The position numbers and the translations under genes are program-made. From contig NZ_AQQP01000011.1 of assembly GCF_002210165.1 (NCBI RefSeq), positions 124,001 to 188,000 of the forward strand: a stretch of 64,000 nucleotides of DNA, given 5' to 3'. Shown piece after piece: positions 16,788-25,000 of this stretch (position 1 is its first letter; every line of letters begins with the position of its first letter). The notes under the pieces are model-generated. The model had not been told where the DNA came from. It did not search any database and saw only the letters and a list, made by a program, of their open reading frames with translations. The DNA is from Phaeobacter sp. 22II1-1F12B (GTDB taxonomy: Bacteria; Pseudomonadota; Alphaproteobacteria; Rhodobacterales; Rhodobacteraceae).

Positions 16788-19183
16788 ACCGCACCGCCTT
16801 CCTTGCTCTCTGGTCGCACTGGCGGCGCCAACCGCTGCAACTGCTGGTTCTGGTGCTTGGCCTGTCGCTGGCCACCGGGCTCTGGTCAGCGGTGCAGGCG
16901 ATCAACGGACAGGCGCGGGCCAGCTATGCCAGCGCTGCGGCCCAGCTTGCGGGCAACCAACTCGACCGGCTGACCACACCCTCAGGCCGTATCCCTTTGG
17001 AAACCTATGCAGAATTGCGCCGCGCGGGCTGGCAGCTTTCGCCTGTGCTGACCGGGCGGATGCGCCTTGGCGACGCCCGGCTGCGCCTGATCGGGGTCGA
17101 TGTGTTAAGCTACCCGGTGATCCCCTCTACAGGCGGCCGAGAGATTGCCCCGGATGAGATCCTGACCCCGCCGGGACGGCTGCTTGCCTCCGCCGAGACC
17201 CGGGACGACCTCCCCGAGGATGCCGATCTGCCGCCGTTGGTCCTCGCCCCCGACCTGCCCCCCGGCACCGCCTTCACCGATATCGCCACCGCCGCGCGCC
17301 TTTTGAACCGCCCCCGTGAACTCTCCTACCTGCTGATCCTGCCCGATCAGCCGATGGGCCCGCCGCCCCTTGAAGAGATCGCACCGGACCTGACCCATCA
17401 GCCACCTAGCAATCAGGCCGATGCAGCGCAGCTTACCGACAGTTTCCACCTGAACCTCACCGCCTTTGGCCTACTTTCCTTTGCGGTCGGGCTGTTCATC
17501 GTGCATGGCACCGTCGGTCTTGCCTTTGAACAGCGCCGCCCGCTGATGCGCACCCTGCGCGCACTCGGCCTGCCCCGGCGCAACCTCACGGCGCTGGTGA
17601 TGGGGGAACTCCTGGTCCTTGCGCTGGTTGCCGGAACGCTTGGTCTGGCCCTCGGCTACCTGATCGCGGCGGCGCTGTTGCCGGATGTGGCTGCAACCCT
17701 GCGCGGTCTCTACGGCGCACCGGTTGCGGGCGGTCTCACCCTGCGCCCGCTCTGGGTTGCCAGCGGCCTCGGCATGGCACTGCTCGGCACCGCCATTGCG
17801 GGCGCCCAAGGCGTCTGGCGGCTGACCCACATGCCACTGCTGGCCAGCGCCGGTCTCGTCGGATGGGCGGATGCCGCGCAGAAAAGCGCGCGGATCATGG
17901 CGCTCAGCGGCATCGCCCTCATCGTCGCCGGCGTGCTTGCGGCATTCCTGTTGCCCGGTCTGATCGGCGGATTCGCCCTGCTCGCCGGTCTGCTCATGGG
18001 GGCCGCACTGACCCTGCCGTTCCTTTTGAACACCGCGCTTGCCCTGCTGTCGCGCACAAGCCGCGCCCCCGCAAGCGTCTGGATCTGGGCCGACCTGCGC
18101 GCCCAGCTTCCGGGCCTGTCCCTCGCTTTGATGGCGCTCTTGTTGGCGCTGGCAACCAACATCGGCGTCGGCACGATGGTCTCGAGCTTTCGGCTCACCT
18201 TTACCGGCTGGCTCGACCAGCGGCTGATGTCGGAACTTTACCTAACCGCCCAGGACGACGCCCAAGGCGCGGCCATTGCCGAATGGCTCGCCCCCCGCGC
18301 CGATGCCGTCCTGCCGATCCGCGCCGCCGAGATCACGCTCGCCGGTCAACCCGCCCAGCTTTACGGGGTGGCCGATCACGCCACCTACCGCGATCACTGG
18401 CCGCTGGTCGCACGCACGCCCGACCTCTGGGACCGTCTTGCACGCGGCGAGACAGTTATCATCAACGAACAGCTCGCCCGCAGCGCCGATATCTGGCCCG
18501 GCGAGACCATCGACCTCGGCAACTGGCAGATCGAGGTCGGCGGCGTTTATTCCGACTACGGCAACCCCGCGCCCGAGGCCATCGCCGGTCTCGCCCCCCT
18601 GCTCGACCGCTACCCGGACATCGAAAACCGCCGTTTCGGTATCCGCATCGCCCCGGACAGGGCCGACGCCCTCGCCCGAGACCTTCGGGCGGCCTTCGAT
18701 CTACCCGACGGGGCGATCACCGATCAGGCGGGCGTCAAATCGCTCTCGCTGGATATCTTCGAGAAAACCTTTGTCGTGACAGCCGCGCTCAACGTGCTGA
18801 CCCTTGGCGTCGCCAGTTTCGCCATCCTCACCAGCCTGCTGACGCTCTGGAACAAGCGTCTGCCGCATCTCGCCCCGGTCTGGGCGCTGGGAATGACCCG
18901 TGCGCGTCTTGCCCGGCTCGAAGTGTTGCGCAGCGTCGCGCTGGCCGGGCTGACGGCTGTCCTTGCCCTACCGCTCGGTTTGATCCTTGCCTGGGTGCTG
19001 CTCGCGGTGATCAACGTGCAGGCCTTTGGCTGGCGCCTGCCCATGCATCTCTTCCCGCTCGACTGGCTCTGGCTGTTCCTCCTCGCCCTGCTGGCCGGGG
19101 CGGCCGCTGCCGCCATTCCCGCGCGCCGGTTGCACCGCCTGCCCCCTGCCGCCCTGCTCCGGATTTTTGCTGATGAACGTTAG
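16784..19183 (+). CDS. FtsX/MacB-family ABC permease (fused, two permease halves)
   Basis: A 799-residue inner-membrane permease: one N-terminal helix (LLVLVLGLSLATGLWSAVQA), a periplasmic domain (about 40-215), three helices (about 225-355), two further hydrophobic segments (about 365-420), another anchor near 445 (LSLALMALLLALATNIGVG), a second periplasmic domain, and three last helices. This duplicated FtsX arrangement is typical of the AttF/AttG-type permeases that accompany lipocalin-domain proteins. It probably uses mechanical force to move a hydrophobic molecule or lipoprotein in the periplasm. Its gene overlaps the ATPase by 4 and the AttH-like gene by 11 bases. Confidence 0.85.
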   Translation: MNRTAFLALWSHWRRQPLQLLVLVLGLSLATGLWSAVQAINGQARASYASAAAQLAGNQLDRLTTPSGRIPLETYAELRRAGWQLSPVLTGRMRLGDARLRLIGVDVLSYPVIPSTGGREIAPDEILTPPGRLLASAETRDDLPEDADLPPLVLAPDLPPGTAFTDIATAARLLNRPRELSYLLILPDQPMGPPPLEEIAPDLTHQPPSNQADAAQLTDSFHLNLTAFGLLSFAVGLFIVHGTVGLAFEQRRPLMRTLRALGLPRRNLTALVMGELLVLALVAGTLGLALGYLIAAALLPDVAATLRGLYGAPVAGGLTLRPLWVASGLGMALLGTAIAGAQGVWRLTHMPLLASAGLVGWADAAQKSARIMALSGIALIVAGVLAAFLLPGLIGGFALLAGLLMGAALTLPFLLNTALALLSRTSRAPASVWIWADLRAQLPGLSLALMALLLALATNIGVGTMVSSFRLTFTGWLDQRLMSELYLTAQDDAQGAAIAEWLAPRADAVLPIRAAEITLAGQPAQLYGVADHATYRDHWPLVARTPDLWDRLARGETVIINEQLARSADIWPGETIDLGNWQIEVGGVYSDYGNPAPEAIAGLAPLLDRYPDIENRRFGIRIAPDRADALARDLRAAFDLPDGAITDQAGVKSLSLDIFEKTFVVTAALNVLTLGVASFAILTSLLTLWNKRLPHLAPVWALGMTRARLARLEVLRSVALAGLTAVLALPLGLILAWVLLAVINVQAFGWRLPMHLFPLDWLWLFLLALLAGAAAAAIPARRLHRLPPAALLRIFADER

Positions 19184-20249
19184 AACCGCCGCCCTCCTGC
19201 TCTGCCTCCTGCCCGTCGGCCTTGGCGCCCAAGGCCTCGACACTGTCGGCAGCGCCGAAAAGGGCTTTGCCGGTCTTGGCGCGGATGCCGAAGGGTTTTC
19301 CCTGCCGCAGCCCGGCACCACCTTCGACTTTCCCGCCGATCACGGGCCCCACTCCACGTTCCGCATAGAATGGTGGTACCTGACCGCAACGCTCGAGGAC
19401 GCGGAAGGCACCGAATATGGCGTGCAATGGACGCTGTTCCGCTCGGCCATGCGCCCGGAACGTGGTGAGGGCTGGGATACGCCGCAGATCTGGATGGGCC
19501 ATGCCGCGCTCACCAGCGCCGACAGCCACTATGTCGCCGAACGGCTTGCGCGCGGCGGCATCGGTCAGGCGGGCGTCACCGCCACGCCCTTCAGCGCTCA
19601 TATCGACGACTGGCAGATGACGGCAATCTCACCCGATGGGATCGATGACCTCAGTCTCACCGCACGGGGCAGCGATTTTGCCTATGACCTGACGCTAAAT
19701 GCCGACACGCCGCTGGTTCTGCACGGAGAGGACGGGTACTCCGTCAAATCGCGCGAAGGCACCGCCAGCTACTACTATTCTCAGCCCTCCTACGTGGTCA
19801 CCGGCACGCTCACCACGCCGGACGGCCCCGTCGAAGTCACCGGCAACGGCTGGCTCGACCGGGAATGGTCCTCACAGCCGCTTTCGGCCGGACAGAGCGG
19901 CTGGGACTGGCTGTCGCTCTCTTTTGACAGCGGCGCGCGGATGATGGGGTTTCGCTTGCGGGACGAGGCAGGCGATTTCACCTCTGCCACATGGATCGCC
20001 CCAGATGGCTCGGCGCAGCCCATCCCCGACGGCGCGCTGACGCTGACGCCGCAGACCAGCACGGACATAGACGGGCGGCAGGTGCCAACCACATGGCGCG
20101 TCGAACTTCCCGAACGCGACCTCGACGTAACCATCGACGCTCTGAACCCGCAGGCATGGATGGCCACCCGCTTCGCCTATTGGGAAGGCCCGGTCAGCAT
20201 CGCGGGAAGCCATCAGGGACGCGGCTATCTCGAGATGACTGGATATTGA
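19173..20249 (+). CDS. AttH/CrtC-like secreted lipocalin-domain protein
   Basis: Starts at 19173 (MNVRTAALLLCLLPVGLGA), giving a Sec signal peptide. The frame remains open further upstream inside the permease gene, but only this start gives an export signal. The 358-residue product has the carotenoid 1,2-hydratase/AttH fold: FRIEWWYLTATLED, the later NGWLDREWSSQPL, and GWDWLSLSFDSGARMMGFRLRD. Such proteins are double-lipocalin and are taken to bind a hydrophobic ligand in the periplasm. Genetic coupling to the ABC ATPase and permease makes it the likely substrate-handling partner. No carotenoid genes are nearby, so a pigment role is not supported. Confidence 0.85.
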   Translation: MNVRTAALLLCLLPVGLGAQGLDTVGSAEKGFAGLGADAEGFSLPQPGTTFDFPADHGPHSTFRIEWWYLTATLEDAEGTEYGVQWTLFRSAMRPERGEGWDTPQIWMGHAALTSADSHYVAERLARGGIGQAGVTATPFSAHIDDWQMTAISPDGIDDLSLTARGSDFAYDLTLNADTPLVLHGEDGYSVKSREGTASYYYSQPSYVVTGTLTTPDGPVEVTGNGWLDREWSSQPLSAGQSGWDWLSLSFDSGARMMGFRLRDEAGDFTSATWIAPDGSAQPIPDGALTLTPQTSTDIDGRQVPTTWRVELPERDLDVTIDALNPQAWMATRFAYWEGPVSIAGSHQGRGYLEMTGY

Positions 20250-20272
20250 CCCGCGCCCCCCGCCATAAGGCA

Positions 20273-20290
20273 TGACGTGAAGCAACGTCA
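20273..20290. repeat. Short inverted repeat after the AttH-like gene
   Basis: TGACGT-GAAGCA-ACGTCA, perfect 6-bp arms. It has no T-tract, so it is a weak terminator at best. It lies 24 bases past the stop of the AttH-like gene. Confidence 0.35.
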
Positions 20291-20333
20291 CAATCAGCCA
20301 TTAACCGCGCGACCGCCGCCAGCGCCGTTCCCG

Positions 20334-20349
20334 TTAACCACTTGTTAAC
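20334..20349 (+). promoter_or_regulatory. Perfect CtrA-type box
   Basis: TTAA-N7-TTAAC matches the full CtrA recognition sequence of alphaproteobacteria. It lies 51 bases before the ATG of the PAS gene at 20400, where an activator or repressor site is expected. A further TTAAC half-site lies at 20301. Confidence 0.65.
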
Positions 20350-20399
20350 GCGTCTGTGCCGACAATTGGATTTATTCCCTCTTGTGAAAGCAGCAATAT

Positions 20400-21296
20400 A
20401 TGCTCGATGAAAACGTCACACTGGGGTGCCCGATCCAACTGGCGCATGTACTCGCCAGACAGGTCGCCGAGGAGGATTTCTCCGGCATAACCCGGCTGGC
20501 CGAAAGTTATGGTGTCCCTCCGCCATTCCTGTCGTGGAACGTCGACCCAAGGTCAGCCGACCTCCGGGTTGAGCGCAATTTCTGGGAAATAACCCAAGGG
20601 TTTGCCCAGCCCGACGGCTCTGTCCGGCGCGATCTTCTGACCATGGACCGTTACGGTTCCATGAACGAATGGCTGATGCTGCTCGACAAGAATGACGGCA
20701 CCCCCGGATACCGCTACTCGCAATTCGGCCCGGCGGTGGAAACATGGTGCGTACCCGCTACCTCGGCCGAACAGAATACCTGCGATTTCGACGGTTTCCT
20801 CGGCATCTTTCTTACCGCCACCTACGAAGCCATCGCCATGCGCAACGCGCCGCTCCTGTCGATCCACCAGAGTTTTGAGCAGGCGTTCGTCTCAAAGAAC
20901 CGCCGCATCATCATCCCGCTGGTCGACCGGCAGGGTGAAAACGACGGCTTCATCGCGCTGAACACGCCCACCAACCTGCTCCAGCCGGGGCTCGAAGTGC
21001 TCCCCGTGCCGGTTCTCGTTGTCGATGGCGACATGACCGTCTGCTTTGCCAACAAGGAAGCACGCAAATCGCTGGATGGCGGGCGCTACGGGCCGTGGGA
21101 CCGAAGCCTGTTCCAATACGCGGGTATCGACCTCACGATTGAATCCTCCCCCGAGGAAATCCTGATCTCGGGCGTGCCCCATGCCAGCACCTGCCGCCAT
21201 CTCGCGCATCACCGGATCGGAACATTCAAGGCAACTGTCACCGCCGCACGACATTTTGAGCATGTGTTTTACATCATCATGCTGACCCGCGACTAA
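20400..21296 (+). CDS. PAS domain protein of unknown output
   Basis: A 298-residue soluble protein without a recognisable catalytic or DNA-binding domain. Residues about 20-180 resemble the PAS_5-type domain common in alphaproteobacteria (FLSWNVDPRSADLRVERNFWEI, GYRYSQFGPAVE, then a long helix with YEAIAMRNAPLL). A second PAS-like core follows at about 200-290 (VPVLVVDGDMTVCFANKEA). It may bind a small ligand and act by protein contact. It stands alone behind a perfect CtrA box, which suggests cell-cycle or motility-linked expression. The ribosome site is weak. Confidence 0.7.
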   Translation: MLDENVTLGCPIQLAHVLARQVAEEDFSGITRLAESYGVPPPFLSWNVDPRSADLRVERNFWEITQGFAQPDGSVRRDLLTMDRYGSMNEWLMLLDKNDGTPGYRYSQFGPAVETWCVPATSAEQNTCDFDGFLGIFLTATYEAIAMRNAPLLSIHQSFEQAFVSKNRRIIIPLVDRQGENDGFIALNTPTNLLQPGLEVLPVPVLVVDGDMTVCFANKEARKSLDGGRYGPWDRSLFQYAGIDLTIESSPEEILISGVPHASTCRHLAHHRIGTFKATVTAARHFEHVFYIIMLTRD

Positions 21297-21346
21297 GGCA
21301 AGGCATCCTGCCTGTCCGAACGACCAAAGGCCACCACTCACCGGAC

Positions 21347-22435
21347 TCAGCCTTTCGACAGTTCCGCGAGGATCGCTTCTGTATCGGCCCCGCGCAGGGG
21401 CGCGGCGGGCGGGGACCACTCTTCCTGCCCCGAAAATCGCGGCGCAGGCGCGGCCTGAAGCACGCCCTCGCGTTCGACCCATGTCTTGCGCGCCTTGTTC
21501 ATCGCGTGGTGTTGCGCCTCCTGCGGCGTAAGCACGGGCGCGACGCAAGCATCCGACCCGGCAAACAGCACCTCCCATTCTTCGCGTGTGCGGCTCGCAA
21601 AGATACTCTCCATCTGCGAGGTCAGATAGGGCCACAGGTCCTTGTCGAACTGGCGGGCAAAATCCGGATCCTCGGACAGACCAAGCTTGGCCAGCAGGAG
21701 CTGGTAGAACTTCGGCTCAAGCGCCTGCACCGACATGAACTTGTCGTCCTTGGTCCGGTAGCTGCGCGACCAATGCGGCCCGTCCAGCAGGCTCTTGCCC
21801 CGTTCCGGCACGAACTGACCATGCGATGCCAGCGACATGAGCAGGTTCATCATATTGGCCGCCCCGTCATAGATCGCCGCGTCGACCACCGTTCCCGTGC
21901 CAGAAGACCGCGCATTCAGCAGCCCCGCCAGCATCCCGACGACAAGGTACATCGCCCCGCCCCCGATATCGCCCACAAGCGTCGGTGTCGTCACCGGCGG
22001 CTGTCCCGGCAGCGACGCATGCCACAAGGCACCGGCAAGCGAGATATAGTTCAGGTCATGCCCGGCCACCTGCGCCAGCGGTCCATCCTGCCCCCAGCCT
22101 GTCATGCGCCCGTAAACCAGGCCCGGGTTGACCGCATGGCAATCCTCGGGCCCCAGCCGCAGCCGTTCCATCACCCCGGCGCGGAACCCTTCGATCAGCC
22201 CGTCGGCACTGGCCACCAGCTTGAGGAAAATCTCACGGTCGCTTTCCGACTTGAGATCCAGCACGATCGACCGCTTGCCCCGGTCCACGATCGCCTGATC
22301 CGCCGCCCCCGGCGACTGCGCGCCATCGGGGCGATGCACCTTGATGACCTCGGCTCCCATATCGGCCAGCATCATCCCCGCAAAGGGCCCCGGCCCGATG
22401 CCTTCAACCTCGACGATCCGTATTCCGCTCAGCAT
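21347..22435 (-). CDS. CaiB/BaiF CoA-transferase family protein (alpha-methylacyl-CoA racemase-like)
   Basis: A 362-residue member of the family of interlocked-dimer CoA transferases and racemases. The sequence TGWGQDGPLAQVAGHDLNYISLAGAL contains the histidine used for proton transfer in alpha-methylacyl-CoA racemase, and VVDAAIYDGA supplies the partner aspartate. The early PGPFAGMMLADMGAEVIKVHRP is the family's CoA-binding start. These point to a racemase (2-methylacyl-CoA epimerisation) rather than a formyl/succinyl transferase. It lies 86 bases after a BKACE gene on the same strand, so both may act in breakdown of a branched or unusual acyl compound. Confidence 0.82.
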   Translation of the reverse strand: MLSGIRIVEVEGIGPGPFAGMMLADMGAEVIKVHRPDGAQSPGAADQAIVDRGKRSIVLDLKSESDREIFLKLVASADGLIEGFRAGVMERLRLGPEDCHAVNPGLVYGRMTGWGQDGPLAQVAGHDLNYISLAGALWHASLPGQPPVTTPTLVGDIGGGAMYLVVGMLAGLLNARSSGTGTVVDAAIYDGAANMMNLLMSLASHGQFVPERGKSLLDGPHWSRSYRTKDDKFMSVQALEPKFYQLLLAKLGLSEDPDFARQFDKDLWPYLTSQMESIFASRTREEWEVLFAGSDACVAPVLTPQEAQHHAMNKARKTWVEREGVLQAAPAPRFSGQEEWSPPAAPLRGADTEAILAELSKG

Positions 22436-22521
22436 GCCTGTCCTCCCTGCGCCTCTCCTCAGGTGAACCTTGCAGGGAAATCAATGCGGTGCAAATGCTA
22501 TTGCAGCCTCCCGGCCCCCGG

Positions 22522-23349
22522 TCAGTTCAGCCCGAGTATCGCGCGGGTTGTCTGCCAGTCCGCCACGGGGCGTTCGTATTTCTCGCAAAGCGCCGCGGCA
22601 CGTTCCACCAGCGCCGCGTTCGACGGGGCCAGCGTATCGCGATCCAGCCGCACATTGTCCTCCATGCCGGTGCGCGCATGCCCACCCGAGGATATTGCCC
22701 ATTCGTTCAGGACGATCTGGTTCGGCCCGATCCCCGCAGCACACCACGTCACGTCCTCACCAAACAGGCGATGGACGGTTTTGATATAGTAATCAAAGAC
22801 TTCGGGATCAGCAGGCATGGCGTTTTTCACGCCCATCACGAACTGGACATAGGGCGTATCCTTGATCTGGCCCTTGCGATGCATCTCGGCCGCCTTGAGA
22901 ATATGCGACAGGTCGAACGCCTCGACCTCGGGCTTGATGCCATAGGTGATCATCTCGCTCGCGAGCCAGTCCACCAGATCGGGCGGATTCTCGTAAACCC
23001 GCGTCGGGAAATTGTTCGACCCAACCGAAAGCGACGCCATGTCCGGGGCCAGCGGCAGCATCCCGCCCCGCGTCTTGCCCGCGCCCGACCGTCCCCCGGT
23101 CGAGAACTGGATCACCATGCCGGGACAGTGCTTTTCCAGCCCTTCCTTGAGCCGCGCGAATTTCTCCGGATCGGAACTGGGCGTCTGATCCTCGTTGCGC
23201 ACATGCGCATGGCAGATCGTCGCCCCGGCCTCAAAGGCGGCCTGCGTGCTTTCGACCTGCTCCTCGACACTGATCGGCACGGCCGGATTGTTTTCTTTCC
23301 TGGGCAACGAGCCCGTGATGGCGACACAAATGATGCAAGGTTTTGTCAT
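22522..23349 (-). CDS. Beta-keto acid cleavage enzyme (BKACE, DUF849)
   Basis: TIM-barrel zinc enzyme that condenses a beta-keto acid with acetyl-CoA and splits it to a CoA ester and acetoacetate. Zinc ligands are HAH in TICHAHVR and the glutamate of GMEDNVRLDRD near the C-terminus. FSTGGRSG is the substrate-site loop. Length (275) is normal. Family members use 3-keto-5-aminohexanoate, dehydrocarnitine and other keto acids; the determinant residues cannot be judged reliably by eye here. It is divergent from the hemerythrin gene and upstream of the racemase-like gene on the same strand. Confidence 0.88.
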   Translation of the reverse strand: MTKPCIICVAITGSLPRKENNPAVPISVEEQVESTQAAFEAGATICHAHVRNEDQTPSSDPEKFARLKEGLEKHCPGMVIQFSTGGRSGAGKTRGGMLPLAPDMASLSVGSNNFPTRVYENPPDLVDWLASEMITYGIKPEVEAFDLSHILKAAEMHRKGQIKDTPYVQFVMGVKNAMPADPEVFDYYIKTVHRLFGEDVTWCAAGIGPNQIVLNEWAISSGGHARTGMEDNVRLDRDTLAPSNAALVERAAALCEKYERPVADWQTTRAILGLN

Positions 23350-23482
23350 GCGCCCTGTTTATCGCGGAAGTTCTGCATATGTCAGCACAAATTCACCCGC
23401 GCCCACTTTCTCCCCGCTCCCCGGGTTGATAGCCAGAAACCGAACCATTGCCGCCCGGTGCAGACAACAGACAGGACCATAC

Positions 23483-24052
23483 GTGAGCGATCTCGACCTT
23501 TCCCACCGCACCGCGCTGCCCGACGCGCTTCGCGTCCTGCTGGCCGAATACCCGCGCGAAGCATGGGAGGCCGATCCCAATTTCTCGGCCCTGATCCGGT
23601 TCTGGCTGGACCGGCACCAGATGTTCCGCGCCCTGATCGAACAGATGGACAAGGACGTGCAAGAGGCGCTCGACGGCGATATGGAGCCGGGCTTCTACGC
23701 ACAAAAGCTCGCCCGGTTCGGCGGCGGTTTCGTGAATGAACTGCACGGCCACCACCAGATCGAGGACATGCACTATTTTCCCGTTCTCGAACAACAGGAC
23801 GCAAGGATCTCTTCCGGTTTCGGCATTCTCGACAAGGATCACCACCAGATCGACGCGCTTTTGCACGGTTTCGCGGATGCGGCCAACCAGCTGCTGCGCG
23901 ACCCCGGCACGGGCAGCGCCTTTCGCGACAAGAGCGGCGCGGTCAAGACCGAACTCGACCGCATGGCGCCGATGCTCGACCGTCACTTGGTAGACGAAGA
24001 AGAGCTCGTCGTGCCGGTGCTGCTGAAATTCAAACCCGCGGGCCTCAGCTAA
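23483..24052 (+). CDS. Hemerythrin-domain protein
   Basis: A 189-residue di-iron (HHE) four-helix protein. The metal ligands can be followed as H in LDRHQMF, H...E in HGHHQIEDMHYFPVLE, H in DKDHHQIDALLH, and H...E in DRHLVDEEELVVPVL. The GTG at 23483 has AGGA 6 bases upstream; the longer open frame to 23195 runs over the divergent BKACE gene and is unlikely. Bacterial hemerythrins bind O2 or sense redox state or iron. It is a stand-alone cytoplasmic protein and is followed by a terminator-like hairpin. Confidence 0.85.
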   Translation: MSDLDLSHRTALPDALRVLLAEYPREAWEADPNFSALIRFWLDRHQMFRALIEQMDKDVQEALDGDMEPGFYAQKLARFGGGFVNELHGHHQIEDMHYFPVLEQQDARISSGFGILDKDHHQIDALLHGFADAANQLLRDPGTGSAFRDKSGAVKTELDRMAPMLDRHLVDEEELVVPVLLKFKPAGLS

Positions 24053-24077
24053 GGCGAGGCCGCGAATAACAAGGCCA

Positions 24078-24112
24078 CCCCCTGTCCGGCCCTTCCAATT
24101 CCGAACAGGGGG
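24078..24112 (+). terminator. Hairpin after the hemerythrin gene
   Basis: CCCCCTGT (24078-24085) pairs with ACAGGGGG (24105-24112), extended inward by CGG/CCG after one mismatch. It lies 26 bases past the stop and has no T-tract. Confidence 0.5.
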
Positions 24113-24197
24113 CGACCATCGGCCGGGGCTATTCCCACATCACCCCGACCGTGTCTCCCGGAACTTTTGACTTCGTGAGCGACGTCCCGGGCGTGAC

Positions 24198-24794
24198 CTA
24201 CTTGATGCCAAGCTTTTTCTTGATCTTTGAAATCAGGCCGGCAGGCTTTTCCTTTACGCTTTTGGTATCCCACATGGCGCGCTCCCGCTCCTGGGATTCC
24301 TTCAGGATCTTGTTCGCCTTGGTGGTTTCCGACAGGCACAGCGCGCGGATCGCGTTGTCGATCGCCTTGATGTCCTTGGTGCCGACTTCCTTGGCGATCC
24401 GCTTGGCCTCCTTGTTGGTGAGAAGCAGCGCGTGCAGCTTCAGAAAGGCCGGTGAGTCAAAGAAGCTGGCGTTGTGGTTCATCTCGAGGTCATTGATGAT
24501 GTGTTCCTCGATTTTGGCCAAAAGCGGTTGCCAGGATTTGAGCTTCCAGTCTCCGACGTCCGCCAGAGCCTTGGCATCGGCGGTCATCTTCGACGGCAGG
24601 TTCAGCCCTTTGCGCGCATTGCTCTGGATATAGACCTTGTAGATCTTCTTGACGTCAAACTTGCCTTGCAGAAAGTTGACCTCATCCGAATTGAACACGC
24701 TGGTCAGGTGTTTTTTGTAAAGCGGCCCGATGTTGCGGTCCTTGAGCAGCGCCAAAGGATTATCGGGATAGGTGATGGTTCCGATCTTGGGCAT
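24198..24794 (-). CDS. Basic protein with an RGS-like region
   Basis: A 198-residue, lysine-rich soluble protein. The start at 24794 (MPKIGTITYP) has AAAGGAAAG upstream; the longer frame to 24911 lacks a ribosome site. Residues about 25-125 follow the pattern of an RGS (regulator of G-protein signalling) helical domain: SVFNSDEVNFLQGKF, IYKVYIQSNARKGLNLPSK, then IEEHIINDLEM with FFDSPAFLKLHALLL. The tail (150-198) is basic and helical, ending KIKKKLGIK. The RGS likeness is my reading of the pattern, not a search result; RGS domains are mainly eukaryotic. The gene is isolated, and its lysine-rich, lower-GC coding contrasts with its neighbours. Confidence 0.6.
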   Translation of the reverse strand: MPKIGTITYPDNPLALLKDRNIGPLYKKHLTSVFNSDEVNFLQGKFDVKKIYKVYIQSNARKGLNLPSKMTADAKALADVGDWKLKSWQPLLAKIEEHIINDLEMNHNASFFDSPAFLKLHALLLTNKEAKRIAKEVGTKDIKAIDNAIRALCLSETTKANKILKESQERERAMWDTKSVKEKPAGLISKIKKKLGIK

Positions 24795-24917
24795 CGTTTT
24801 TCTTTCCTTTATGCGTCCGGCGGCATGCGGGGCCGCGGTATCGGGCTTTGATGGGTCGTCGCGAACGGCGCCACGACAGGTTCTGTGACTAGGTCGAACG
24901 GCGCGGCGCAACGGTTC

Positions 24918-24937
24918 AAAAAAATTCGAATTTTTTT
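24918..24937. repeat. Perfect A-tract/T-tract palindrome
   Basis: Seven A, then TTCGAA, then seven T: a perfect 20-bp palindrome in otherwise GC-rich DNA. It lies upstream of the RGS-like gene and downstream of the methyltransferase gene (both minus), so it could be a terminator tail, an upstream promoter element or a protein site. Confidence 0.55.
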
Positions 24938-24957
24938 GGGTGGCACCGCATCGGAGC

Positions 24958-24985
24958 GATCAGGGCCGCAACCACAGCCCTGATC
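24958..24985 (-). terminator. Hairpin after the PhcB-like methyltransferase gene
   Basis: GATCAGGGC (24958-24966) pairs perfectly with GCCCTGATC (24977-24985), loop of 10 bases, 15 bases past the stop at 25001. On the minus strand the A7/T7 palindrome follows about 20 bases later. Confidence 0.6.
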
Positions 24986-25000
24986 CGAAACGCCGATGCC

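Noticed and set aside
19173-20249. Carotenoid 1,2-hydratase (CrtC)
   Set aside because: The fold is shared, but no crt genes are near and the gene is coupled to an ABC exporter, as for AttH-like proteins.
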